A DNA stretch of 64,000 nt from Chitinophaga sp. YR627 (GTDB lineage: Bacteria; Bacteroidota; Bacteroidia; Chitinophagales; Chitinophagaceae): the NCBI RefSeq assembly GCF_900114995.1, contig NZ_FOUX01000003.1:1054001-1118000 (forward strand), read 5' to 3'. A model generated the notes under the pieces. The model saw only the letters and a list, made by a program, of their open reading frames with translations, did not search any database and was not told where the DNA came from. This document shows positions 8,738-17,148 of the stretch, one piece after another (the stretch's first letter is position 1; each line of letters starts with the position of its first letter). The position numbers and the translations under genes were made by a program.

Positions 8738-10291
8738 ATGAGTCAAATAAATATACTTTGGGTAGATGATGAGATAGAATCACTTAAATCGCAGATCATG
8801 TTTCTGGAAACAAAGGGCTACAAGGTGTCAGCACTCACTAATGGGTATGACGCGCTCGAGTTCCTGAAGGAGCAGGTCGTTGATGTGGTTCTCCTGGATG
8901 AGTCTATGCCGGGTATAACCGGGTTGGAAACGTTGGGCAAGATCAAAGAGATCGATCAGCAGATCCCGGTGGTAATGATCACCAAGAATGAGGCAGAGAA
9001 TGTAATGGACGAAGCGATTGGTTCACAGATCACGGATTACCTGATCAAACCGGTGAACCCCAATCAGGTGCTCCTGTCCCTCAAAAAGATCATCGACAAC
9101 AAACGCCTGGTGGCTGAAAAGACCACCATCGCTTACCAGCAGGAGTTCCGTAGCCTGTTTATGGCACTCAACTCCAACCCTGACTACAATGAATGGATGG
9201 ATATTTATAAGAAACTGGTATACTGGGAGATGGAAATGGGTAAAACCAACAGTCCCGAAATGCTGGAAGTACTGAATACCCAGAAAGCGGAAGCCAATAC
9301 GGAGTTTGCCAAATTTATCAGCCGTAACTACGCCAGCTGGGTAAGTCCAAAGGCCAAAGAAGCGCCTGTTATGTCGCATACGCTGTTCCGGGATAAGATC
9401 GTGCCCGCTCTCGATAGCGAAGTCGCCAATTTTGTCATTATAATAGATAACCTGCGCCTGGACCAGTGGAAGGCCATTCTGCCGATCTTCCTGGAATCGT
9501 TCCGTTTAGTGCATGAAGATACTTTTTACAGTATCCTGCCTACCTCCACCCAGTACAGCCGTAACGCCATTTTCGCAGGTATGCTGCCGGTAGATATCGA
9601 AAGCCGTTTCCCGCAGGAATGGAAAAATGATGATGAGGAAGGAGGGAAGAACTTGTATGAAGAACACTTCCTGGCCGATCAGTTGCGCCGCCTGAAGATG
9701 GATCCCCGGTTTTCCTACACCAAGGTGACCACCCATAACGACGGACAGCACCTGGTGAACAATATTCACAACCTGATGGCCTATCCGTTGAATGTCATTG
9801 TATACAATTTCGTGGATATGCTCAGTCATGCACGTACCGAAATGGAAGTGCTGAAGGAACTGGCTGCAGATGAAATGTCTTACCGCTCTATTACTGCCAG
9901 CTGGTTTGAACATTCTCCATTGCACCAGGCCCTGAAAAAACTCTCTGAAAAGAAGATAAACCTTATTATAGCAACCGACCATGGTAACGTACGCGTAAAA
10001 ACGCCGATCAAAGTGATTGGAGACAAGCAGACAACGACCAATCTCCGTTACAAGCATGGCCGTAACCTCAACTATGAGGCAAAGGAAGTACTGGCGTTCA
10101 GAGATCCGAAGGAAGCCGGATTGCCAAGGCCGAACGTGAATTCCTCTTATATTTTCGCGAAAGAAGACGGCTATCTCTGCTATCCTAACAACTATAACTA
10201 CTTCGTTAATTTCTACCGGAATACTTTCCAGCATGGCGGTATTTCACTGGAAGAAGTGATCGTACCCGTGGCCAGACTGGTGAGTAAATAG
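8738..10291 (+). CDS. porX: PorX, PglZ-domain response regulator of type IX secretion
   Basis: PorX pairs with the sensor PorY to control type IX secretion and gliding genes in Bacteroidota. The 517-residue protein starts with a receiver domain (residues 1-125): acidic pair DD at 10-11, phosphoacceptor Asp54 (VVLLDESMPG), Thr82 and Lys104 (YLIKP). A helical linker follows, then a PglZ alkaline-phosphatase-superfamily domain with DNLRLDQW (237-244), Thr271 in PTSTQYSRNA, ATDHGN and KHGRNL. Thr271 matches the catalytic Thr reported for PorX, which acts as an oligonucleotide phosphodiesterase. No porY lies adjacent. Confidence 0.93.
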   Translation: MSQINILWVDDEIESLKSQIMFLETKGYKVSALTNGYDALEFLKEQVVDVVLLDESMPGITGLETLGKIKEIDQQIPVVMITKNEAENVMDEAIGSQITDYLIKPVNPNQVLLSLKKIIDNKRLVAEKTTIAYQQEFRSLFMALNSNPDYNEWMDIYKKLVYWEMEMGKTNSPEMLEVLNTQKAEANTEFAKFISRNYASWVSPKAKEAPVMSHTLFRDKIVPALDSEVANFVIIIDNLRLDQWKAILPIFLESFRLVHEDTFYSILPTSTQYSRNAIFAGMLPVDIESRFPQEWKNDDEEGGKNLYEEHFLADQLRRLKMDPRFSYTKVTTHNDGQHLVNNIHNLMAYPLNVIVYNFVDMLSHARTEMEVLKELAADEMSYRSITASWFEHSPLHQALKKLSEKKINLIIATDHGNVRVKTPIKVIGDKQTTTNLRYKHGRNLNYEAKEVLAFRDPKEAGLPRPNVNSSYIFAKEDGYLCYPNNYNYFVNFYRNTFQHGGISLEEVIVPVARLVSK

Positions 10292-10310
10292 GAGCTCCCG
10301 GCTTTTTCCT

Positions 10311-10318
10311 TATTTTTG
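10311..10318 (+). promoter_or_regulatory. -7 element TATTTTTG abutting a start codon
   Basis: TATTTTTG fits TAnnTTTG exactly and ends only four bases before the ATG at 10323. If active it would give a leaderless or nearly leaderless transcript for the small conserved protein. No -33 TTTG box is seen at the right spacing. Confidence 0.4.
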
Positions 10319-10322
10319 TTGA

Positions 10323-10655
10323 ATGAATTTTAAAGTCACGCCCAATAACCTGACCCGCCTCGAAAAAATATTTGGAGAGGCTAAGTATGAGTTGCGTTTT
10401 GAAAAAGGAACGTTCAACTCAGGCTATTGTGTACTTGAGCACAAGAAGGTGGTTGTAGTTAACAAATTCCTGAACCTGGAAGGTCGTATCAATACCCTCC
10501 TTGATATCCTTGGTGGCATGGAACTGGATGAAACGATGCTGTCGCCAGAGTCCCTGAAACTGTACAAACAGGTACTGGAAAACAGGAATGCGCCGGAAGC
10601 GGAAGACAACGCCGAAGAAAAATCACCTTCACCCGAACAACCTTCAGAAAATTGA
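10323..10655 (+). CDS. Conserved small protein, function unknown
   Basis: The 110-residue soluble protein begins MNFKVTPNNLTRLEKIF and ends in an acidic, low-complexity tail (ENRNAPEAEDNAEEKSPSPE). The core, residues 1-85, contains the strand GYCVLEHKKVVVVNKFLNLE and a helical segment with LLDILGGMELDETMLSPES. I do not recognise a named domain, although similar small proteins seem common in Bacteroidota. Its stop overlaps the start of the following MBL gene (TTGA), so the two are translationally coupled and may work together. Confidence 0.75.
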   Translation: MNFKVTPNNLTRLEKIFGEAKYELRFEKGTFNSGYCVLEHKKVVVVNKFLNLEGRINTLLDILGGMELDETMLSPESLKLYKQVLENRNAPEAEDNAEEKSPSPEQPSEN

Positions 10656-11416
10656 AAGTAACCTTTTTAGGCACAGGTACATCACAGGGCGTACCTGTAA
10701 TCGCCTGTGGCTGTCAGGTCTGTACCTCCTCCAACTCAAAGGACAAGCGTCTTCGCAGCAGCATCCTGATCAGTGATACGCCCGCTGGCAATATTGTGGT
10801 AGATACCACACCGGATTTCCGTTATCAGATGCTCAGAGCCGGTGTAAAACACCTGGAAGCTGTGCTGATCACCCATTCACATAAGGACCATATAGCGGGG
10901 ATGGACGACATCCGCGCTTTCAATTATTTCCAGCAGCGGGCCATTGATATCTATGCGACAGAATTCAGTCAGCAGGTGATCCGCAATGAGTTTTCCTATG
11001 CTTTTGCAGAACAGAAATATCCCGGTATTCCGGAACTGAACCTGCGTACACTGACCAGCGCATCTTTTAATGTTAACGGACTGGATATCACTCCCATCAA
11101 TGTAATGCATCACCGCATGCCGGTGATGGGATTCCGTTTTAACGATTTTACCTACATCACTGACGCCAACTTTATAGCTGAAGAGGAAAAAAAGAAGATC
11201 ATCGGCTCCAAAGTGCTGGTGTTGAACACCCTCAGAAAAGAAAAACATATCTCCCACTTTACGCTTGACGAAGGCATCGAACTTGCCAGAGAACTGGGCG
11301 TTCCTCAGGTTTATTTTACACATATCAGTCATCAGCTGGGATTACATGAAGAGGTATCTGCAGAGCTGCCGCATGGTATGGCGCTCGCCTATGACGGCCT
11401 GGAAGTGATCCTGTAA
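10652..11416 (+). CDS. MBL-fold metallo-hydrolase, PhnP/RNase Z-like
   Basis: The 254-residue protein starts with the strand-loop MKVTFLGTGTSQGVP and has a Cys-rich motif CGCQVCTS at residues 19-26, which in PhnP-like proteins binds a structural zinc. The metal motif HSHKDH (residues 75-80) and a later HHRMP and THISHQLG complete the active-site set. PhnP-like enzymes are phosphodiesterases; the physiological substrate here is unknown. The start codon is TTG, chosen because it overlaps the upstream stop by four bases and gives the canonical N-terminus. Confidence 0.88.
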   Translation: MKVTFLGTGTSQGVPVIACGCQVCTSSNSKDKRLRSSILISDTPAGNIVVDTTPDFRYQMLRAGVKHLEAVLITHSHKDHIAGMDDIRAFNYFQQRAIDIYATEFSQQVIRNEFSYAFAEQKYPGIPELNLRTLTSASFNVNGLDITPINVMHHRMPVMGFRFNDFTYITDANFIAEEEKKKIIGSKVLVLNTLRKEKHISHFTLDEGIELARELGVPQVYFTHISHQLGLHEEVSAELPHGMALAYDGLEVIL

Positions 11417-11458
11417 CTTTCTGCCGGCAATGGCCGTTTTACAGGAAATCCCCCTTCT

Positions 11459-11758
11459 ATGCGATCTGTATCTGTTTCACTGTCATTAACAGGGCTGTTC
11501 CTGTTTCTCCAGGCCTGTGATAAAAATGACGATCAGTCCGCATCAGAACAGGGATTAAGAAGAGCAGGGCTTTATACTTCCTGTGTGACCGTTGCTGTAC
11601 AGGGACTTAACAGCAATACAGGCGCCACATGGACCAATTGTCATGATCAGCAAACCAATGAACACGCACTCAATGTGATATTGAGTGATGGATGGTGCTT
11701 CTTTGGGAGCAGCAACGATACGTATTACCGACAACTGACTAAAATATCCCTTACATGA
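11459..11758 (+). CDS. Small lipoprotein, tandem family member 1
   Basis: A 99-residue product with a lipoprotein signal: hydrophobic stretch then FLFLQAC, Cys20 being the likely lipidation site, followed by DKNDD. The mature part has SCVTVAVQGLN and WTNCHDQQTNEHA. The same pattern, a Ser-Cys strand, then W-T-N-C-H and E-H, recurs in the next two genes, so the three are duplicates. This copy diverges after residue 75 and lacks the C-terminal cysteine pair of the others; it may be a degrading copy. I do not recognise the domain. Likely anchored in the inner or outer membrane. Confidence 0.7.
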   Translation: MRSVSVSLSLTGLFLFLQACDKNDDQSASEQGLRRAGLYTSCVTVAVQGLNSNTGATWTNCHDQQTNEHALNVILSDGWCFFGSSNDTYYRQLTKISLT

Positions 11759-12117
11759 AACCTTTATCTGCGATGATACTGCTGAGCGGCCTGCTGATGG
11801 TATCGGCCGGCTGCAGTAAAAATGATACTCCCGCTAATAATATCCTTCAGACAGGATTGAGAGGCAAGATCATCTATTCTTCCTGCGCTACGACCGTTGT
11901 ACAGGTGCTGAATAAAGATATCGGCACGGATTGGACCAACTGTCACGATCAACAAACGTTCGAACATGCGATCGGTGTAAATATCATTAACAGGAACGGC
12001 ATAGCGGCGGAAGCAGAATTTAACTTTAATATCGTTCAGAAAGAGCCAGAGATGAAATGTGATATGGGGGACTGTGGCCCCATCAACTATGAGACGATTG
12101 TGATCACCGGCAATTAA
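11755..12117 (+). CDS. Small lipoprotein, tandem family member 2
   Basis: The 120-residue protein has a lipobox, VSAGC (Cys20), then a mature region with IYSSCATTVVQVLN, TDWTNCHDQQTFEHAIG and a C-terminal CDMGDCGP. The four mature cysteines suggest two disulfides. Its start overlaps the stop of copy 1 by four bases (ATGA), so translation is coupled. Function unknown; it may bind a ligand or protein at the cell envelope. It is the best-preserved copy together with copy 3. Confidence 0.75.
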   Translation: MKPLSAMILLSGLLMVSAGCSKNDTPANNILQTGLRGKIIYSSCATTVVQVLNKDIGTDWTNCHDQQTFEHAIGVNIINRNGIAAEAEFNFNIVQKEPEMKCDMGDCGPINYETIVITGN

Positions 12118-12135
12118 CCTCAAAATTTTATCTAT

Positions 12136-12483
12136 ATGCGATCAACCCCTTTTTTGTTATGTGCTGTCATCTTATGTCTGCTCTTCACCGGATGCCGTAA
12201 GGATGATGATCAATATTATAAAGGCGTCGTTGTATACCAGTCCTGCACAACAACCGTTGTGGCAGTTACTAACCGTGACTATGGCGTCGCCTGGACCAAC
12301 TGTCACAACGGAGCACGTTATGAACATGTTTTTGAAGCACACGTTGCCGGTACTGCTGCGCTGGGAGAAGGCCTGCGTCCCGGTGACAAGATCAGGTTTG
12401 AACTGGCGCCCAGAGAAACATTTGCGCATTGCAAGGTAATGGATTGTGTGCCGGCGCTCACGGCATCTATTATTCTCAGGTGA
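12136..12483 (+). CDS. Small lipoprotein, tandem family member 3
   Basis: The 115-residue product has signal and lipobox LLFTGC (Cys20), then VYQSCTTTVVAVTN, VAWTNCHNGARYEHVF and CKVMDCVP near the C-terminus. The four cysteines align with those of copy 2, so the fold is probably a small disulfide-stabilised beta domain. It lies 18 bases after copy 2 in the same direction. No function is recognised. Confidence 0.75.
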   Translation: MRSTPFLLCAVILCLLFTGCRKDDDQYYKGVVVYQSCTTTVVAVTNRDYGVAWTNCHNGARYEHVFEAHVAGTAALGEGLRPGDKIRFELAPRETFAHCKVMDCVPALTASIILR

Positions 12484-12552
12484 GTTTAACTTCGTATTAA
12501 CCAATTCCGGTTGTTTATGCGATAACTTGCCCTGCTTTAAAACCGTTAACCC

Positions 12553-13473
12553 ATGAAGCAGGCGTTATGGAAAGCCTATTGCAGCTTTTCAGCAAAAGAA
12601 CGGCAGGGAATTTTATTACTGTTATTAGTAACAGTTGTCTGTGCAGGAACGCCTGCTTTGTGGGAGTATTGTATGCCACCGGCAGCCCTGACTGCAGACA
12701 GCACTTTGCTGGCTGAGGTCAGGGCATTCCGCTCTTCGCAGTCTGTTACACCAGTTAGAGGAAGTGATAGCAGCAAACATCAGCAGCGATTTTACTTTGA
12801 TCCGAATACAATTGATGCTGCAGGATGGTCTGCGCTGGGTGTACCGGAACGCACTATCCGTACAATCGCGCACTACAGGGAAAAGGGAGGACAATTCCGC
12901 CGTAAGGAAGACCTGCTGCGGATCTATGGATTAACGCCCGCACTCGCTGATGCGTTATTGCCATACGTACGTATTGCAGCTATGGTGGTGGCTAAAGACA
13001 CCGGTCATCCTTCAGTAACCGCCTTTTCCGCCAGACTACCTTACAAAGGAGTAAAGCGCCTGCCGGAACTGGATATCAATACCGCTGATTCAGTGCAATG
13101 GGAAGCACTCCCGGGCATCGGACCAGTGCTGGCTGCACGCATTGTGAAATTCAGGGATAAGCTGGGCGGATTCTATGCTGTCGCGCAGATAGGCGAGACT
13201 TTCGGATTGCCAGACAGTACATTTAATAAAATTCAACCGTACCTGAGATTGTCTACGGTTTCACTAAAAAAACTGGACCTCAATCAGACGGATGAGAAAT
13301 CTTTGGCACAACATCCATACATCCGCTATAAACTGGCGCGGTTAATCGTACTGTATCGCAGTAACCACGGGGTTTTCAGGCGACCGGAAGATCTTCTTGG
13401 CATACCATTGGTAGATGATAGTATTTATCGTAAAATTGAACATTACATCAAAACAGAAAATTCCCCATTATGA
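12553..13473 (+). CDS. Helix-hairpin-helix (ComEA-like) protein
   Basis: A 306-residue protein with one N-terminal membrane segment (about residues 19-38, LLLLLVTVVCAG) and several helix-hairpin-helix units: FDPNTIDAAGWSALGVPERT, LDINTADSVQWEALPGIGPV and LDLNQTDEKSLAQHPYIRYK. HhH units of this kind bind DNA non-specifically, as in ComEA during DNA uptake, so the protein is probably membrane-tethered and faces the periplasm. Its stop overlaps the acyl-CoA dehydrogenase start by four bases, though no functional link between them is obvious. Confidence 0.85.
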   Translation: MKQALWKAYCSFSAKERQGILLLLLVTVVCAGTPALWEYCMPPAALTADSTLLAEVRAFRSSQSVTPVRGSDSSKHQQRFYFDPNTIDAAGWSALGVPERTIRTIAHYREKGGQFRRKEDLLRIYGLTPALADALLPYVRIAAMVVAKDTGHPSVTAFSARLPYKGVKRLPELDINTADSVQWEALPGIGPVLAARIVKFRDKLGGFYAVAQIGETFGLPDSTFNKIQPYLRLSTVSLKKLDLNQTDEKSLAQHPYIRYKLARLIVLYRSNHGVFRRPEDLLGIPLVDDSIYRKIEHYIKTENSPL

Positions 13474-14609
13474 ACTTTGAGCCCACTGAAATGCAGCAGC
13501 AGATTACACAGGTGATTCGCGATTTTGGAAAGACACATATGCAACCCTATATCCTCGAATGGGATGAGAATCAATCTTTTCCTGTTCAGTTATTCAAACA
13601 GTTGGGAGAACTGGGGCTAATGGGCGTACTCGTACCTGAAAAATATGGTGGCAGCGGTCTGGGATACCTGGAGTATGTCACCGTGATCAGCGAGATCTCA
13701 AAGATCTGTGGCGCTATCGGATTGAGCGTGGCCGCACATAATTCACTCTGTACCGGTCATATCCTGCAATTCGGATCAGAGGAGCAGAAACAGCGTTATC
13801 TGCCAAAACTTGCCAGTGCCGAATGGATAGGCGCCTGGGGGCTGACAGAACCCAATACTGGTTCTGACGCCATGAACATGAAATGCGTCGCACGCCGGGA
13901 AGGAGATGAGTGGGTACTCAATGGTACCAAATGCTGGATCACACATGGTAAAAGTGGTGATGTGGCAGTCGTGATTGCGCGAACAGGAGATGTCAGGGAT
14001 AGCCATGGAATGAGCGCCTTTGTGGTGGAGAGAGGTACACCGGGTTTCAGTGGTGGTAAAAAGGAAAATAAACTGGGTATGCGGGCTTCCGAGACCGCAG
14101 AAATGATCTTTGACAATTGTCGTATACCGGCAGCCAACATGCTGGGTAATGAAGGAGATGGTTTTATTCAGTCTATGAAAGTACTGGACGGCGGACGTAT
14201 CTCTATCGCCGCACTTTCTCTTGGTATCGCTAAAGGTGCTTATGAAGCTGCGCTGAAATATGCACAGGAAAGACACCAGTTTGATAAACCAATTGCCAGT
14301 TTCCAGGGGATCTCTTTCAAACTGGCGGATATGGCCACAGAGATCATGGCGGCAGAATTACTGACCATGCAGGCGGCAGATGGTAAAACAAGAGGAGCGA
14401 AGGTGACACAGCACGCCGCTATGGCTAAATATTACGCTTCAGAGGTAGCCGTAAAGACGGCAAATGATGCCGTACAGATCTTCGGCGGATACGGTTATAC
14501 AAAGGACTTCCCTGTGGAGAAATTCTACCGCGACGCTAAGCTTTGTACCATCGGTGAAGGGACTTCTGAAATACAGAAGCTGGTGATTGCCCGCGAAGCA
14601 TTAAAATAA
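13470..14609 (+). CDS. Acyl-CoA dehydrogenase
   Basis: This flavoenzyme oxidises acyl-CoA to the 2-enoyl-CoA, passing electrons to ETF. The 379-residue length is normal. Recognisable pieces are the FAD-binding WGLTEPNTGSDA near residues 127-138, ALKYAQERHQFDKPI (about 262-276), and the C-terminal IFGGYGYTKDFPVE and GEGTSEIQKLVIAR, whose first Glu is the expected catalytic base. It most resembles short-chain or branched-chain members. It is coupled to the HhH gene and followed by a strong terminator. Chain-length preference cannot be read from sequence. Confidence 0.92.
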   Translation: MNFEPTEMQQQITQVIRDFGKTHMQPYILEWDENQSFPVQLFKQLGELGLMGVLVPEKYGGSGLGYLEYVTVISEISKICGAIGLSVAAHNSLCTGHILQFGSEEQKQRYLPKLASAEWIGAWGLTEPNTGSDAMNMKCVARREGDEWVLNGTKCWITHGKSGDVAVVIARTGDVRDSHGMSAFVVERGTPGFSGGKKENKLGMRASETAEMIFDNCRIPAANMLGNEGDGFIQSMKVLDGGRISIAALSLGIAKGAYEAALKYAQERHQFDKPIASFQGISFKLADMATEIMAAELLTMQAADGKTRGAKVTQHAAMAKYYASEVAVKTANDAVQIFGGYGYTKDFPVEKFYRDAKLCTIGEGTSEIQKLVIAREALK

Positions 14610-14638
14610 TATGAACAAATTCGTATAAAGTGGTCACA

Positions 14639-14667
14639 CCGTCGGGAGTTTCCCGGCGGTTTTTTTA
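14639..14667 (+). terminator. Rho-independent terminator after acyl-CoA dehydrogenase
   Basis: CCGTCGGGA and TCCCGGCGG pair around a short loop, followed by seven Ts. It ends the transcript of the gene stopping at 14609. Confidence 0.85.
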
Positions 14668-14813
14668 TGTGTTTACGCGGCCATATTGGATTCCATTTCA
14701 TGCTATTTCTTGTATGAAAGAAAGAAATAGTTATCAATTTCAAAGACTGGGGTATAAGGCCTATACTCTCTTCACACCTTTTCTTATCTTCATCTGACTA
14801 AATTAACTATGTC

Positions 14814-16439
14814 ATGAGCTTTGAAGAACAATTACACCAAATGTTCCCTACAGCTGACGCAATTCCGGCCGAATACAGGCTGGAGAAGGAAGTACATCAG
14901 CGGGAATACCTTTCAGGTGGTGAGATGAAACCATGGAATGGCGATGTGCATACAGTGTTATCTCCGATCTGTATTCAGACAGCCAACGGACTGGAGAGAA
15001 AAGTGATCGGTTCCTATCCTTTATGTGGCCCGGAAGAAGCGATGGCCGCACTGGATGCCGCAGTACTCGCTTATAATGATGGCCGTGGAGAATGGCCGAC
15101 AATGCCGGTTCCGGAACGTATTGTCTGTATGGAGAAATTCACGGGCAGGATGATCGAAAAGAAAGCGGAGATCGTTCAACTCATTATGTGGGAGATCGGT
15201 AAATCCTATGCCGATTCCGTTAAAGAGTTTGACCGTACTATCGAATATATCAACACGACCATAGACGCACTCAAAGACCTGGACCGCAACTCCAGCCGTT
15301 TTGAAATTGAACAGGGTATTATCGCCCAGATCAGGCGTTCTCCATTGGGTGTTGTGCTTTGTATGGGCCCATTCAACTATCCGCTGAATGAAACCTTTAC
15401 CACACTGATCCCTGCATTGATCATGGGTAATACAATATTGTTCAAACCTCCGAAACACGGTACTTTATTACACTATCCACTGCTGGAAGCTTTTGCGAGC
15501 TGTTTCCCGAAAGGTGTAGTTAATACCATCTATGGTCGTGGAAACGTCATTATCGGTCCGCTGATGGAAACCGGTAAGATCAATGTGCTGACATTGATCG
15601 GTAGCAGCAGGGTGGCTAATCAGCTGAAGAAAATGCACCCGAAAGTAAACCGTCTGAGAGCGATCCTCGGACTGGATGCTAAAAATGCAGCTATTATCAC
15701 TGATAAGGCAGACCTTGACCTCGCTGTACAGGAAACAGTACTGGGTTCATTGTCATTCAACGGACAACGTTGTACAGCGCTGAAGATCGTATTTGTACAC
15801 AGCAAGGTGGCAGATGTGTTCCTACAGAAGCTGAGTGCCGCTATCAGCCAATTGAAAGTTGGTATGCCATGGGAAAAAGGCGTGTTCCTGACCCCATTGC
15901 CGGAACCGCAGAAACCGGCTTATCTGAAGGAATGTATTGATGACGCAATTGCTAATGGTGCAAAGATCATGAATGAAAACGGAGGCGCATCCTACGAATC
16001 ATTCGTGTATCCGGCGGTGTTATATCCGGTAAACAATAAAATGAAATTATACAGAGAGGAACAGTTTGGTCCCGTGATTCCTGTATTGCCATTTGATGAT
16101 ATCGAAACACCGATCGAATACCTGATCGAATCAGATCATGGTCAGCAGGTGAGTCTGTTCTCCAATGATGCAGACGAACTGGCTTCGCTGATAGATCCGC
16201 TGGTGAATCAGGTGAGCCGTGTGAATATCAACTGTCAGTGTCAGCGTGGTCCCGACGTATATCCGTTCACAGGACGTAAGGATTCCGCAGAAGGTACACT
16301 GAGTGTTCCGGATGCATTGCGTGCATTTTCGATTCGTTCAATGGTTGCCACAAAACAATCAGAAATGAACAAAAATTTGCTCAATCGTATCGTAAATGAT
16401 CAGACTTCAAACTTTTTATCAACAAAATATATATTCTGA
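14814..16439 (+). CDS. Aldehyde dehydrogenase, GapN-like (NADP-dependent GAPDH)
   Basis: A 541-residue aldehyde dehydrogenase of the non-phosphorylating glyceraldehyde-3-phosphate type, which makes 3-phosphoglycerate and NADPH directly. Seen are PFNYPLNE at 186-193, the nucleotide-fold FKPPKHG, and the catalytic cysteine at residue 320 in FNGQRCTALK, the GapN pattern. At the usual ELGGK site it reads ILGLDAKN, so the canonical catalytic Glu seems replaced. It is longer than the common 470-500 because of an N-terminal extension. It stands alone between terminators. The substrate assignment is by motif only. Confidence 0.8.
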   Translation: MSFEEQLHQMFPTADAIPAEYRLEKEVHQREYLSGGEMKPWNGDVHTVLSPICIQTANGLERKVIGSYPLCGPEEAMAALDAAVLAYNDGRGEWPTMPVPERIVCMEKFTGRMIEKKAEIVQLIMWEIGKSYADSVKEFDRTIEYINTTIDALKDLDRNSSRFEIEQGIIAQIRRSPLGVVLCMGPFNYPLNETFTTLIPALIMGNTILFKPPKHGTLLHYPLLEAFASCFPKGVVNTIYGRGNVIIGPLMETGKINVLTLIGSSRVANQLKKMHPKVNRLRAILGLDAKNAAIITDKADLDLAVQETVLGSLSFNGQRCTALKIVFVHSKVADVFLQKLSAAISQLKVGMPWEKGVFLTPLPEPQKPAYLKECIDDAIANGAKIMNENGGASYESFVYPAVLYPVNNKMKLYREEQFGPVIPVLPFDDIETPIEYLIESDHGQQVSLFSNDADELASLIDPLVNQVSRVNINCQCQRGPDVYPFTGRKDSAEGTLSVPDALRAFSIRSMVATKQSEMNKNLLNRIVNDQTSNFLSTKYIF

Positions 16440-16688
16440 TCAAAATATTATTGAAGGGTAAAATACTTGTTACAACACTATGAAATAGTTGTTTAACTAT
16501 ATTTTAAAATTATAATGTGAAGATTATCGTTATCTTTTTTTGCAAAAAAATGACTGTTAGTGGCTTAGGGTGATGGAATTGTGGATTAAGAACGTTAAAT
16601 TTGGGTTAATTCATCACTCTTTACCATTTATCAACCTTCAACAAAAAGAAAGACAATCGAAACATTTTTACGCAACCCACAAGAAAAG

Positions 16689-16718
16689 CATCCGCTTCAA
16701 CAAAGCGGATGTTTTTTT
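16689..16718 (+). terminator. Rho-independent terminator (CATCCGCTT stem)
   Basis: CATCCGCTT and AAGCGGATG pair around a five-base loop and are followed by seven Ts on the plus strand. It lies 250 bases after the aldehyde dehydrogenase stop, so it ends either that long 3' tail or an unannotated short RNA. Confidence 0.75.
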
Positions 16719-16796
16719 GTCCTGCGAAGAATGTATAAACGATCGCTCTAACTGTTAGTGAGTCCCGGGTATGTGATCGACTACCGGACGAAAAGG

Positions 16797-16833
16797 AAAA
16801 AGGCCGATCTGTCTCAGACAGATCGGCCTTTTA
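16797..16833 (-). terminator. Terminator of the 69-residue gene
   Basis: A GGCCGATCTGTCT stem pairs with its complement, with A/T runs on both sides, 20 bases after the minus-strand stop at 16853. It could work in both directions. Confidence 0.75.
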
Positions 16834-16852
16834 TTATCCTTTCACTCCTGGC

Positions 16853-17062
16853 TTAGTGCTCCAGGAAATCATTTTCTTTACTTTCATCGGTTGTGCCACT
16901 GGTGCCTGCTCTTTTTTCAATATCGGCAAACCATTTTTCTACAGTACCTGATAGAAATACGGGCACTTTCCCCCTTACATACTCTTTCAGTATTTCGAAA
17001 GTTTTCACTGCCTGCTCATTGGAGAGTCCGGCTTTTTCCTGAAGTTCTTTTAAGAGGTCCAT
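16853..17062 (-). CDS. Small conserved protein, unknown function
   Basis: A 69-residue soluble, helical protein, MDLLKELQEKAGL..., with the segment EQAVKTFEILKEYVRGKVP and then VEKWFADIEKRAG. Small Bacteroidota proteins with this pattern exist without a named role, and it vaguely recalls the DUF2267/DUF2780-type helical domains. It has its own terminator and is divergent from the gene at 17149, with which it shares a short promoter region. Confidence 0.6.
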   Translation of the reverse strand: MDLLKELQEKAGLSNEQAVKTFEILKEYVRGKVPVFLSGTVEKWFADIEKRAGTSGTTDESKENDFLEH

Positions 17063-17118
17063 ATCGTATTGCTTTGAGTTTAAAGGTAGGAGAAAATGCA
17101 GTAAGTATGAATTATATT

Positions 17119-17126
17119 CTATTTTT
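17119..17126 (+). promoter_or_regulatory. -7 element TATTTTTG
   Basis: An exact TAnnTTTG match ends 22 bases before the ATG at 17149, consistent with that ATG being the true start. No TTTG box is clear at -33. Confidence 0.4.
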
Positions 17127-17148
17127 GCCGGAGCAATCCCCTATACCT

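Larger units (their letters stand above)
16440..16852. other. Intergenic region with two terminators, no gene
   Basis: The 413 bases after the aldehyde dehydrogenase are AT-rich and hold two terminator hairpins, listed separately. A 62-codon open frame at 16570-16758 runs through the first terminator and has no ribosome site, so I do not call it. Nothing else is apparent. Confidence 0.6.

Noticed and set aside
9506..10234. A 242-codon frame antisense to porX
   Set aside because: porX is intact with receiver and PglZ motifs; the reverse frame has no domain.
16570..16758. A 62-codon frame after the GapN-like gene
   Set aside because: It runs through a strong terminator hairpin and has no supporting ribosome site.
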